In this document: one piece after another, positions 19,048-26,822 of the stretch | Layout: each line of letters opens with the position of its first letter | Numbering within the stretch: the first letter of the stretch is position 1 | DNA from: Streptomyces antimycoticus | GTDB lineage: Bacteria; Actinomycetota; Actinomycetes; Streptomycetales; Streptomycetaceae | DNA length: 64,000 nucleotides | Direction: 5' to 3' | NCBI RefSeq assembly: GCF_005405925.1 | Contig: NZ_BJHV01000001.1 | Coordinates: 3,596,001 to 3,660,000, forward strand | The notes under the pieces: model-generated | Seen by the model: the letters and a program-made list of their open reading frames with translations, nothing else | Told to the model about the DNA's origin: nothing | Databases searched by the model: none | Position numbers and translations under genes: made by a program

Positions 19048-19881
19048 ATGTCGGCTTCATCAGCTTCACCTTCACTCATCACCTTCCCCTCCGTCGTCTC
19101 CAGGCTCCGCGCCGCCGGGTGTGTGTTCGCCGAGGACGAGGCGCGGTTGATCCTCGCCACGGCTCGTACCCCGGCCGGGCTCCACGCCATGGTGGAGCGG
19201 CGCGCCGCCGGGCTGCCGCTGGAGCATGTGCTCGGCTGGGCGGAGTTCCGGGGGCTTCGGATATCCGTCGACGCCGGGGTCTTCGTGCCGCGCCGGCGCA
19301 CCGAGTTCCTGGTCGATCAGGCCGAGGCGCTGGCCCGGCCCGGGGCCGTCGTGGTCGATCTGTGCTGCGGTTCGGGCGCGCTGGGCGCCGCGCTGGCCTC
19401 ATCCCTCGGCGAGGTGGAGCTGTACGCGGCCGATATCGACCCCGTCGCGGTGGCCTGCGCGCGGCGCAACGTCGAGCCCGTGGGCGGCACGGTGTACGAG
19501 GGCGATCTCTACGAGCCGCTGCCCGCCGCGCTGCGCGGCCGGGTCGGCATCCTGCTGGCCAACGTTCCGTATGTGCCGACCGAGGAGGTCGGGCTGCTGC
19601 CGCCGGAGGCCCGGGTGCACGAGGCGCGGGTGGCGCTGGACGGCGGTGTGGACGGGCTCGATGTCCTGCGGCGGGTGACCGCCGAGGCGGGCCGATGGCT
19701 GGCCCCGGGCGGCTCGCTGCTGTTCGAGACGAGCGGGCGGCAGGCGGCCTCGGCCCTGGCCATCGTCGCTGATGACGGGCTGGAACCACGGCTGGCCGAG
19801 TGCGGGGAGCGGGAGGCGACGGTGGTGATCGGGACCAGCCGTCGGCACCTCAGGGGATGCCCGACGCACCTTGACGCCTGA
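19048..19881 (+). CDS. Putative protein N5-glutamine methyltransferase (HemK/PrmC-like)
   Basis: 277 aa SAM-dependent methyltransferase. Motif I is VVDLCCGSGALGAAL (about residues 107-121), the acidic loop is YAADIDPVAVACARRN, and the NPPY-type catalytic motif appears as NVPYVPT (about 172). The N-terminal helical region with LPLEHVLGWAEFRGLRI is HemK-like. The family acts on glutamine of proteins such as release factors; this paralogue has an unknown substrate. The ATG at 19048 has only a weak GAAAGG upstream. Confidence 0.82.
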   Translation: MSASSASPSLITFPSVVSRLRAAGCVFAEDEARLILATARTPAGLHAMVERRAAGLPLEHVLGWAEFRGLRISVDAGVFVPRRRTEFLVDQAEALARPGAVVVDLCCGSGALGAALASSLGEVELYAADIDPVAVACARRNVEPVGGTVYEGDLYEPLPAALRGRVGILLANVPYVPTEEVGLLPPEARVHEARVALDGGVDGLDVLRRVTAEAGRWLAPGGSLLFETSGRQAASALAIVADDGLEPRLAECGEREATVVIGTSRRHLRGCPTHLDA

Positions 19882-19984
19882 GGCGGGGAGCCAACCCCCG
19901 ACGCTTGAGGAGCGGAGTCCAGGGCGGAGCCCCGGCGGGGATCTGGGGCGGAGCCCCGGCTTCGGGAAGGGGCGGGGAGGGGGA
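19880..19984 (-). repeat. GC-rich interspersed repeat (family 1), inverted copy
   Basis: Reads in reverse relative to the copy at 708. It contains the complement of CTCCTCAA-GCGTCGGGGGTT and CCGGGGCTCCGCCCC blocks and ends in TTCGGGAAGGGGCGGGGAGG. It lies between the methyltransferase stop and the convergent pcaV stop. The remainder to 20124 is GC-rich with no gene. Confidence 0.75.
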
Positions 19985-20124
19985 AAGATCCGGCGGACAC
20001 AGCTGGGGCCCCGTGCGCACGGCGTGGGCAGGGGCCGCTCGGATCCCCTTGGGGGTCGCTCAGGTCGTGGCGGGCGAGGTGCGCGGCCGGAGCGCCACCC
20101 GGGCCATCGGCGCCCGAGGGCGCC

Positions 20125-20565
20125 TTACGCGCGCAGCTCCTCCGCCGCGTCCGTGACCCGGGCGATCAGCCGCAGCAGCGTTTCGCGCTCCGTCTCGTCC
20201 AGCGGGGACAGGAAGACCCGGTTCATCCGGGCCGTCCGCGTGACCAGCTTCTGGTGGACCCTGGCCCCCTCCTCCGTCAGGCGCAGGACATTGCGGCGGC
20301 CGTCGTTCGGGTCGCGGACCCGCTCCAGGAGGCCGCGGCGGGCCAGGCGGGCGACCAGGTCGGCGATGGTGGAGCGGTCGAGGTGGACGTGTTCGCTCAA
20401 CGTCCGCTGGTCGATCTCCGGCCTCTCTGTCAGCGCGTTGACCACCGCGAACTGCGGCGAGGTGATCTCCTCGGAGACCATCGCGCCCCACAGCAGGGAG
20501 TGCGCCTGCTGGAAGCGGCGGGCCAGATGCCCGGGGTGCGTGTTCAGATCCACCGCGCCGCCCAT
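20125..20565 (-). CDS. pcaV: MarR-family regulator of the protocatechuate operon
   Basis: 146 aa. The winged-helix core is EIDQRTLSEHVHLDRSTIADLVARLARRGLLERVRDPNDGRR (about residues 50-91). The N-terminal helix HPGHLARRFQQAHSLLW contains the Arg region that in PcaV binds protocatechuate. The ATG at 20565 has GGGAGGG seven bases upstream. It is divergent from pcaI, with two matching operator sequences between. Expected to repress pcaIJFHGBL until protocatechuate binds. The match of gene order and operators to the S. coelicolor pcaV locus makes the symbol reliable. Confidence 0.88.
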   Translation of the reverse strand: MGGAVDLNTHPGHLARRFQQAHSLLWGAMVSEEITSPQFAVVNALTERPEIDQRTLSEHVHLDRSTIADLVARLARRGLLERVRDPNDGRRNVLRLTEEGARVHQKLVTRTARMNRVFLSPLDETERETLLRLIARVTDAAEELRA

Positions 20566-20595
20566 GCCGTGCCCTCCCGGCCTTCCCATCATGCC

Positions 20596-20617
20596 ATTAG
20601 TCCGTGCACTGAGTGAT
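20596..20617. promoter_or_regulatory. PcaV operator 1 (pcaV-proximal)
   Basis: ATTAGTC-N3-CACTGAGTGAT, sharing ATTAGTC...CACTGAGT with the second site 120 bp away. It lies 31 bp upstream of the pcaV start, so it is suited to autorepression. Confidence 0.65.
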
Positions 20618-20715
20618 TCTGCCCTGTGGAAGACCCCATGTCGAGAGGCCGACATTCGACCTAGACTCTCTTGACGAGCGCACCAGCCAATGGCAGCGTG
20701 CGGAGCCGACACCAC

Positions 20716-20737
20716 ATTAGTCAGCACACTGAGTATC
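20716..20737. promoter_or_regulatory. PcaV operator 2 (pcaI-proximal)
   Basis: ATTAGTCAGCACACTGAGTAT, with the inverted core TCAG-CACA-CTGA. It lies 36 bp before the pcaI start and is expected to overlap the pca operon promoter. Confidence 0.68.
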
Positions 20738-20772
20738 TGAGCACCCTGACCGCGGACTGAAGCGGAGTGACG

Positions 20773-21597
20773 ATGGCCGACATCCGAAGCCTGCAGGACG
20801 CCGTGGCGGACCTCGTCCACGACGGGGACACCCTCGCGATGGAGGGCTTCACCCACCTGATCCCGTACGCCGCCGCGCACGAGGTCATCCGCCAGGGCAT
20901 CACCGATCTGACCCTCGTCCGGATGACTCCGGACGTCATCTACGACCAGCTCATCGGCGCGGGACTCGTCCGCAAGCTGGTGTTCTCCTGGGGTGGCAAC
21001 CCCGGCGTGGGCTCGCTGCACCGCTTCCGCGACGCCGTCGAGAACGGCTGGCCGCGGCCGCTGGAGCTGGACGAGCACAGCCACGCGGGCATGGCGAACC
21101 GCTATGTGGCGGGCGCCTCCAAGCTGCCGTTCGCCGTGTTGCGCGGCTATCGCGGCAGCGACATCCCGACCCGTACGGACACCGTCTCCACCGTCGTCTG
21201 CCCCTTCACCGGGGAGGAGCTGGCCGCCGTCGCGGCGCTCAACCCCGACGTCACCGTCATCCACGCCCAGCAGGCCGACCGCGCCGGCAATGTGCAGTTG
21301 TGGGGGCTGACCGGGGTGCAGAAGGAGGCGGCGCTCGCGGCGGACCGGGTGCTGGTGACCGTGGAGGAGATCGTCGAGGAGCTGACGCCACGCCCCGGCG
21401 GCATCGTCCTGCCGACCTGGGTGATCGACGCGGTCTCCGTCGTCCCCGGCGGTGCCCACCCCTCCTACGCCGCCGGGTATTCGACCCGCGACAACGCCTT
21501 CTACCAGGCATGGGACCCGATCGCCCGCGACCGCGAGGCGTTCACCCAGTGGATCGACGAGAACGTGCGCACCACCGAGGGAGCCCTCACCCGATGA
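20773..21597 (+). CDS. pcaI: 3-oxoadipate CoA-transferase, alpha subunit
   Basis: 274 aa. Transfers CoA from succinyl-CoA to 3-oxoadipate, the penultimate step of the beta-ketoadipate pathway. Family I CoA-transferase alpha features: VHDGDTLAMEGFTHLIPYAAAHE near the N-terminus, FSWGGNPGVGSLHRFRDAVE, and THAQQAD-like IHAQQADRAGNVQLWG. The ATG at 20773 is preferred over GTG 20767, because GGAGT at 20763-20767 is then properly spaced. The stop overlaps the pcaJ start (ATGA). It is first gene of the pca operon. Confidence 0.93.
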   Translation: MADIRSLQDAVADLVHDGDTLAMEGFTHLIPYAAAHEVIRQGITDLTLVRMTPDVIYDQLIGAGLVRKLVFSWGGNPGVGSLHRFRDAVENGWPRPLELDEHSHAGMANRYVAGASKLPFAVLRGYRGSDIPTRTDTVSTVVCPFTGEELAAVAALNPDVTVIHAQQADRAGNVQLWGLTGVQKEAALAADRVLVTVEEIVEELTPRPGGIVLPTWVIDAVSVVPGGAHPSYAAGYSTRDNAFYQAWDPIARDREAFTQWIDENVRTTEGALTR

Positions 21598-22478
21598 ACG
21601 CGACCCCCGCCGGCACGACCGGGTTCACCAGCGACGAGCTGATGGAGGTCAACGCCGCCCGCGCGCTCGCCGACGCCACCACCTGCTTCGTCGGCATCGG
21701 GCTCCCCAGCACCGCCGCCAACCTCGCCCGCGCCACCGTCAACCCCGGCCTCGTCCTCATCTACGAATCCGGCACGATCGGCTCCAAGCCCACCCGGCTC
21801 CCGCTGTCCATCGGCGACGGCGAACTCGCCGACACCGCCGACGCGGTGATCTCGGTGCCGGAGGTGTTCAACTACTGGCTGCAGGGCGGCCGGATCGACG
21901 TCGGCTTCCTCGGCGCCGCCCAGGTCGACCGCTACGCCAACATCAACACCACCATCGTCGACCGCGGCCCGGGCAAGCCCGAGGGCCGCCTCCCCGGCGC
22001 GGGCGGCGCCCCCGAGATCGCCTCCAACTGCGGCAAGGTGCTGATGGTGCTGCGCCACTCCACCCGCAACTTCGTCAAGCGGCTGGACTTCGTGACGACC
22101 CTGGGCCACGGCAGCGGCCCCGGCGACCGTAAGAAGCTCGGCATGCCGGGCGCCGGCCCCGTCGCCGTGATCACCGACCTCGGGGTGCTCCGGCCCGACC
22201 CGGCCACCGCCGAGCTGGTGCTCACCGAACTGCACCCGGGCGTCACCGTGGAGCAGGTGCGGGCCGCCACCGGCTGGGAGCTGACCGTCGCCGACACCGT
22301 GGGCACCACCGAGCCGCCCACCCCCGATGAGCTGGCGGCGCTGCGCGCACTCAAGGCCGCCGGGAAACCCGCAGCGGCCGGAGAATCCGGAGCAGCCGGA
22401 AAGTCCGGAGCGGCCAGGAAACCCGGCGCCGCCGGAGAGCCCGCAGCCGCCGGGAAGCCCGGGAAGGAGACCCGATGA
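21594..22478 (+). CDS. pcaJ: 3-oxoadipate CoA-transferase, beta subunit, with repetitive C-terminal tail
   Basis: 294 aa. The catalytic glutamate motif of beta subunits is seen as LIYESGTIG (about residue 55). The domain closes with ELHPGVTVEQVRAATGWEL. After the normal end near residue 252 there is a 40-residue tail of degenerate AAGKPGAAGES-type units (22356-22475). The tail is rich in Ala, Gly, Lys, Pro and Ser and is absent from typical PcaJ in my knowledge. Overlaps: pcaI stop at the 5' end and pcaF start at the 3' end. Confidence 0.92.
   Translation: MNATPAGTTGFTSDELMEVNAARALADATTCFVGIGLPSTAANLARATVNPGLVLIYESGTIGSKPTRLPLSIGDGELADTADAVISVPEVFNYWLQGGRIDVGFLGAAQVDRYANINTTIVDRGPGKPEGRLPGAGGAPEIASNCGKVLMVLRHSTRNFVKRLDFVTTLGHGSGPGDRKKLGMPGAGPVAVITDLGVLRPDPATAELVLTELHPGVTVEQVRAATGWELTVADTVGTTEPPTPDELAALRALKAAGKPAAAGESGAAGKSGAARKPGAAGEPAAAGKPGKETR
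22356..22475 (+). repeat. Degenerate in-frame repeat encoding the PcaJ tail
   Basis: Imperfect units of about 15-18 bp alternate GCCGCCGGGAA, GCAGCCGGA and GCGGCCAGGAA blocks. The frame is kept and they encode AAGKP/AAGES/AAGKS/AARKP motifs. Confidence 0.6.
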
Positions 22479-23677
22479 CCCCCCTGCGTGACGTCTATAT
22501 CGTCGACGCCGTCCGCACCCCCGTCGGCAAATACGGCGGCGCGCTGGCCGGAGTGCGCCCCGACGATCTGGCCGCCCATGTGGTGCGCGGCCTGCTCGCC
22601 CGCACCCCCGACTTCGACCCGGCACGCATCGACGACGTCTACTTCGGCAACGCCAACGGCGCGGGCGAGGACAACCGCGATGTCGCCCGCATGGCCGTGC
22701 TGCTGGCCGGGCTGCCCGTCACCGTGCCCGGTGCGACCGTCAACCGGCTCTGCGCCTCGGGCCTGGAGGCCGTGCTGCAGGCCGCCCGCGCGATCGCGGT
22801 CGGCGATGCGCATATCGCCCTCGCGGGCGGGGTGGAGTCGATGAGCCGCGCCCCCTGGGTGCTGCCCAAGCCCGAGCGCGCCTTCCCCGCCGGGCATCAG
22901 CAGATGTACTCCACGACCCTCGGCTGGCGGATGACCAACCCGGACATGCCGCCGGAGTGGACCGCCGCCCTCGGCGAGGGCGCCGAGCTGATCGCCGACA
23001 AGCACGGCATCACCCGCGAGGCGCAGGACGCGTTCGCGTTCGGCAGCCATGAGAAGGCGGCGCGGGCGTGGAAGGACGGGGCGTACGACGCCGAGGTGCT
23101 GCCGTATCCGGACAGCGAGCTCGTCCGCGACGAGTCCATCCGCGACACCACCTCGACCGAGGCCCTGGCCAAGCTCAAGCCCGCCTTCCGCAAGCCCGGC
23201 GGCACCGTCACCGCGGGCAACTCCTCGCCCCTCAACGACGGCGCGGCCGCGCTGCTCCTCGTCGACGAGGAGGGGCTGAAGGCCACCGGGCGCGAGCCCC
23301 TGGCCCGGATCGGCGCCTCCGCCGTCACCGGTATCGAGCCGCAGTACTTCGGGCTCGGACCGGTCGAGGCCGTACGCCGCGCCCTGGCCAAGGCGGGCCG
23401 CTCCTTCGCCGATCTGGCCACGCTCGAACTCAACGAGGCGTTCGCCGCGCAGGTGCTGGGCTGCCTCGCCGAATGGTCCGCCCAGGACCCCGGCTTCGAC
23501 CCCGGGATCGTCAACCCGCGCGGCGGCGCCATCGCCATCGGACACCCGCTCGGCGCCTCCGGAGCCCGGCTCGCCGGGGCCGTCGCCCATCAGCTCGCCG
23601 CCCGCGGCTCGGGAACAGGCCTGGCCACCTTGTGCATCGGCGTCGGACAGGGCCTCGCCCTCGTCCTGGAGAGGTAA
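22475..23677 (+). CDS. pcaF: 3-oxoadipyl-CoA / acetyl-CoA thiolase
   Basis: 400 aa. Cleaves 3-oxoadipyl-CoA to succinyl-CoA and acetyl-CoA. Thiolase signatures: acyl-accepting Cys in NRLCASGLEA (about residue 90), NEAFAAQVLGC, His in GGAIAIGHPLGASGAR (about 350), and the second Cys in CIGVGQG near the C-terminus. The ATG overlaps the pcaJ stop, with GGAAGGAG upstream. Generic acetyl-CoA acetyltransferases look similar; operon context fixes the role. Confidence 0.93.
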   Translation: MTPLRDVYIVDAVRTPVGKYGGALAGVRPDDLAAHVVRGLLARTPDFDPARIDDVYFGNANGAGEDNRDVARMAVLLAGLPVTVPGATVNRLCASGLEAVLQAARAIAVGDAHIALAGGVESMSRAPWVLPKPERAFPAGHQQMYSTTLGWRMTNPDMPPEWTAALGEGAELIADKHGITREAQDAFAFGSHEKAARAWKDGAYDAEVLPYPDSELVRDESIRDTTSTEALAKLKPAFRKPGGTVTAGNSSPLNDGAAALLLVDEEGLKATGREPLARIGASAVTGIEPQYFGLGPVEAVRRALAKAGRSFADLATLELNEAFAAQVLGCLAEWSAQDPGFDPGIVNPRGGAIAIGHPLGASGARLAGAVAHQLAARGSGTGLATLCIGVGQGLALVLER

Positions 23678-23736
23678 TCCGGGACGGCAAGGCTGGTAAT
23701 GGCTGGAACGGCTGAAAGGTAAGGCTGACGGCAGAC

Positions 23737-24504
23737 ATGGCTCTCACCCAGTCCGACATCGACCGCGAACTCGCGCACCTGCGGGAGTCGTACGACACGG
23801 CGCGCGCCGAAGGGGCTCCCGCCGCCGACCATCCACCGCGCGACTTCCCCCCGTACCGCAGCAGTGTGCTGCGCCACCCCAAACAGCCACTGGTCGCGGT
23901 CCACGGCGACCCGGAGACCGTGGAGCTGCACACCCCCGTCTTCGGTCACACCGACATCACCGCGATCGACAACGACCTCACGGCACAGCACCGGGGCGAG
24001 CCGCTCGGCGAGCGCATCACCGTCTCCGGACGGCTCCTGGACAGCCGGGGCCGCCCCGTCCGGGGCCAGCTCATCGAGCTGTGGCAGGCCAACGCGTCGG
24101 GCCGCTACGCCCATCTGCGCGATCAGCACCCCGCGCCGCTCGACCCCAACTTCACCGGTGTGGGGCGGACGCTGACCGACGACGACGGTTCCTACCGCTT
24201 CACCACCATCAAGCCGGGCGCCTATCCGTGGCGCAACCACGAGAACGCGTGGCGCCCCGCGCATCTGCACTTCTCCGTCTTCGGCTCGGCGTTCACCCAG
24301 CGCCTGGTCACCCAGATGTACTTCCCCGGCGATCCGCTCTTCGTCTACGACCCGATCCTGCAGTCGGTGACGGACCCGTCGGCGCGGGAGCGGCTGGTCG
24401 CGGCGTACGACCACGCGCTGTCGCAGCCGGAGTGGTCGCTGGGCTACCGCTGGGACATCGTGCTGGACGGGCCGTCCGCCACGTGGATCGAGGAGGGCCG
24501 CTGA
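23737..24504 (+). CDS. pcaH: Protocatechuate 3,4-dioxygenase, beta subunit
   Basis: 255 aa. Intradiol dioxygenase subunit holding the non-heme Fe(III); opens protocatechuate to 3-carboxy-cis,cis-muconate. The Fe ligands are visible as Tyr in SGRYAHLRDQ, Tyr in KPGAYPWRNH, and the two His of RPAHLHFSVFG. The N-terminus (LTQSDIDRELAHLRESYD) is typical of PcaH. A 59-bp gap separates it from pcaF. The stop overlaps the pcaG start by one base. Confidence 0.95.
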   Translation: MALTQSDIDRELAHLRESYDTARAEGAPAADHPPRDFPPYRSSVLRHPKQPLVAVHGDPETVELHTPVFGHTDITAIDNDLTAQHRGEPLGERITVSGRLLDSRGRPVRGQLIELWQANASGRYAHLRDQHPAPLDPNFTGVGRTLTDDDGSYRFTTIKPGAYPWRNHENAWRPAHLHFSVFGSAFTQRLVTQMYFPGDPLFVYDPILQSVTDPSARERLVAAYDHALSQPEWSLGYRWDIVLDGPSATWIEEGR

Positions 24505-25211
24505 TGGCCGAGAGGCTCGTACCCGAACAGGGGCTCGTACCCGAACAGGGGCTCGCGCCCGAACAGGGGCATGCACCCGAGCAAGGGCGTGGGCCCGGGC
24601 AGGGGCACGCACCGGAGCAAAGGCTCGCGCCCACCCCCTCCCACACCGTGGGCCCCTTCTACGGCTACGCCCTGCCCTTCCCCGACGGCGGCGAGATGGC
24701 CCCCGCCGGCCACCCCGGCGCCCTCACGCTCCACGGCTACGTCTACGACGGCGAGGGAGCCCCCGTCCCGGACGCGCTGATCGAGCTGTGGCAGGCGGGC
24801 CCGGACGGCTCGCTCGCCGGCGCGGGCGGGTCCATGCGGCGCGACCCGGTGACCGGCGGTTTCCTCGGGCGCAACGGCGTGGACTTCACCGGCTTCGGCC
24901 GGATCGCCACCGACGCGGACGGCCACTGGACGGCCCGTACGCTGCCGCCGGGCGGCCCGGCCGCGCCCGCCGCCCCGTACATCAGCGTGTGCGTCCACGC
25001 CCGGGGGCTGCTGCACCACCTCTTCACGCGGGTGTACTTCCCCGGGAACGCCGAGGCCAACGCCGCCGACCCGCTGCTCGCCTCGCTGGATCCGGCGCGC
25101 CGCGAGACGCTGGTGGCGACGGCGGGGTCCCCGGGGTCCCCGCCGGGGACGTATCGCTTCGACATCCGCTTGCAGGGCGAAGGGGAGACGGTCTTCCTTG
25201 AGTTCCGGTAG
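24504..25211 (+). CDS. pcaG: Protocatechuate 3,4-dioxygenase, alpha subunit, with N-terminal hexapeptide repeats
   Basis: 235 aa partner of PcaH. The intradiol core begins at TPSHTVGPFYGYALPF; further core segments are GYVYDGEGAPVPDALIELWQ and RVYFPGNAEANAADPLL. Before the core there are seven tandem six-residue units (LVPEQG, LVPEQG, LAPEQG, HAPEQG, RGPGQG, HAPEQR, LAPTPS) that are not part of the normal subunit. The ATG overlaps the pcaH stop, and no better start lies after the repeats with a ribosome-binding site, so the repeats are probably translated. The alpha subunit does not bind iron itself. Confidence 0.92.
   Translation: MAERLVPEQGLVPEQGLAPEQGHAPEQGRGPGQGHAPEQRLAPTPSHTVGPFYGYALPFPDGGEMAPAGHPGALTLHGYVYDGEGAPVPDALIELWQAGPDGSLAGAGGSMRRDPVTGGFLGRNGVDFTGFGRIATDADGHWTARTLPPGGPAAPAAPYISVCVHARGLLHHLFTRVYFPGNAEANAADPLLASLDPARRETLVATAGSPGSPPGTYRFDIRLQGEGETVFLEFR
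24516..24641 (+). repeat. 18-bp in-frame minisatellite in pcaG
   Basis: Seven 18-bp units, the first two nearly identical (CTCGTACCCGAACAGGGG) and later ones progressively diverged. Because 18 is divisible by 3, copy-number change keeps the reading frame. Confidence 0.85.
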
Positions 25212-26505
25212 TTCTCGTCCTTCGGACGGCCACGACGTGGGGCTGCTGTCCCCGGTGCGGGCCGGGTCGGCGGTGGAGGCCGCCACGGGCGACACCGCGT
25301 TTGTGCAGGCCATGCTGGACGCGGAGGCCGCGCTGGCGCGGGTGGTGGCACCGGCCGGGGCGGCGGAGGCGGTGGCGGGCGCGGCCCGTGTCGAGCTGTA
25401 CGACGTACGCGATCTGGCGCTGCGCGCCCGCTCCGGGGGCAACCCGGTCATTCCGCTGATCGCCGATCTCACGGCGGCGGTGGCCCATACGGACGGCGAG
25501 GCCGCGCCGTATGTCCACCGGGGCGCGACCAGCCAGGACATCGTGGACACGGCCATGATGCTGGTGGCCGCCCGTGCGCTGCCACTGATCGTGGCCGATC
25601 TGGACCGTACGGCGGCGGAGCTGGCGCGGCTCGCCGCCGCGCATCGCGACACCCCGATGCCCGGCCGCACTCTCACCCAGCACGCCGTGCCCACCACCTT
25701 CGGGCTGAAGGCGGCGGGCTGGCGGGCGCTCGTCCTGGACGCCCGTGACCGGCTCGCGGCACTGCGGCCGCCCGCCCAACTGGGCGGCGCGGCAGGCACG
25801 TTGGCGGCTTTCGGGGCGGGGGTCGGGCTGCTGGCGCGGTTCGCCGAGGCGACCGGGCTGGCCGAGCCCGCTCTGCCGTGGCACACCCTGCGCACCCCCG
25901 TCGCCGACCTGGGCTCGGCGCTCGCCTTCACCGTGGGGGCGCTGGGGAAGGTGGCGGCGGATGTGCTGGTGCTCTCGCGGACGGAGATCGGCGAGGTGGC
26001 CGAGGGGGCGGGTGGCGGATCGTCCGCGATGCCGCATAAGTCGAACCCCGTGCGCGCCACGCTGATGGCCGCCGCCGCCCGTCAGGCCCCGGGGCTCGCC
26101 GCGACCCTGCTGGGCGCGCTGGCCGCGGAGGACGAACGGCCGGGCGGTGCCTGGCACGCGGAGTGGCAGCCGCTGCGGGAACTGTTGCGGCTCGCCGGGG
26201 GTGCCGCCCGCGACGCCGCGGAACTCACCTCCGGGCTGCGGGTCTTCCCGGACCGGATGGCCGCGAACCTGGGGCTGACGGATGGGCTGATCGTCAGCGA
26301 GCGCCTCATCGCCGCGCTCGCGCCGGGGCTCGGGCGGGCCCGTGCGAAGGAACTCCTGGCGGAGGCGGCGAAGGAGGGTGCGGGGTTGGCCGAAGCGCTG
26401 TCGGGCGTCCTGCCGCCTGATCGCCTACGCGAACTGACGGACCCGACGAGGTACGTGGGCGCGGCCCCCGCCCTGGTGGACCGCGCCCTGACCCGCGATG
26501 CGTGA
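25198..26505 (+). CDS. pcaB: 3-carboxy-cis,cis-muconate cycloisomerase
   Basis: 435 aa of the fumarase/aspartase superfamily. Converts 3-carboxy-cis,cis-muconate to 4-carboxymuconolactone. Motifs: VHRGATSQDIVDTAMML (about residue 103) and the signature SSAMPHKSNPVRATL (about 277). The likely start is TTG 25198, overlapping the pcaG end, with GGGGAGA about ten bases upstream; GTG 25237 is the alternative. The C-terminal region after RMAANLGLTDGLIVSERL is standard. Confidence 0.92.
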   Translation: MSSGSSRPSDGHDVGLLSPVRAGSAVEAATGDTAFVQAMLDAEAALARVVAPAGAAEAVAGAARVELYDVRDLALRARSGGNPVIPLIADLTAAVAHTDGEAAPYVHRGATSQDIVDTAMMLVAARALPLIVADLDRTAAELARLAAAHRDTPMPGRTLTQHAVPTTFGLKAAGWRALVLDARDRLAALRPPAQLGGAAGTLAAFGAGVGLLARFAEATGLAEPALPWHTLRTPVADLGSALAFTVGALGKVAADVLVLSRTEIGEVAEGAGGGSSAMPHKSNPVRATLMAAAARQAPGLAATLLGALAAEDERPGGAWHAEWQPLRELLRLAGGAARDAAELTSGLRVFPDRMAANLGLTDGLIVSERLIAALAPGLGRARAKELLAEAAKEGAGLAEALSGVLPPDRLRELTDPTRYVGAAPALVDRALTRDA

Positions 26506-26524
26506 ATGCCTCCGGCGGCCCATT

Positions 26525-26725
26525 CCCCACCCCGCCCCTTCCCGAACCGGGGGACACCCCCGGCCCCCGCCGCGGGGGCTCCGCCCGCACACCCCCGCCG
26601 GGGCTCCGCCCCGGACCCCGCTCCTCAATCGCCGGAGCGGCTGGATATGCCCCCAGGCCGGGCGACTGGCGGCCGCCGCTCGGGTCCAGGGCGGAGCTCC
26701 TGGTTCGGGAAGGGGCGGGGCGGGG
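26525..26725. repeat. Family 1 palindromic repeat with 24-bp terminal inverted repeats, inside the pca operon
   Basis: The left arm 26525-26548 and right arm 26702-26725 are inverted copies with 23 of 24 bases matching. The interior contains the block shared with 708-810. It fills most of the 317-bp gap between pcaB and pcaL, the only long gap in the operon. The rest (26726-26822) is CCCCAGCC-type simple sequence. Confidence 0.85.
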
Positions 26726-26822
26726 AGCAACCACCGGCCCGCACCCGGCCACCAACCCCCACCCACAGCCCCAGCCCCAGCCCCAGACCACACCGCACCC
26801 CAGCCCCCGGAGCACCCACCCC

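Noticed and set aside
24516..24641. Possible CRISPR-like array (regular repeats)
   Set aside because: Units are contiguous without spacers, in frame, and inside pcaG. No cas genes are present in the window. The same holds for the tandem repeat at 7678.
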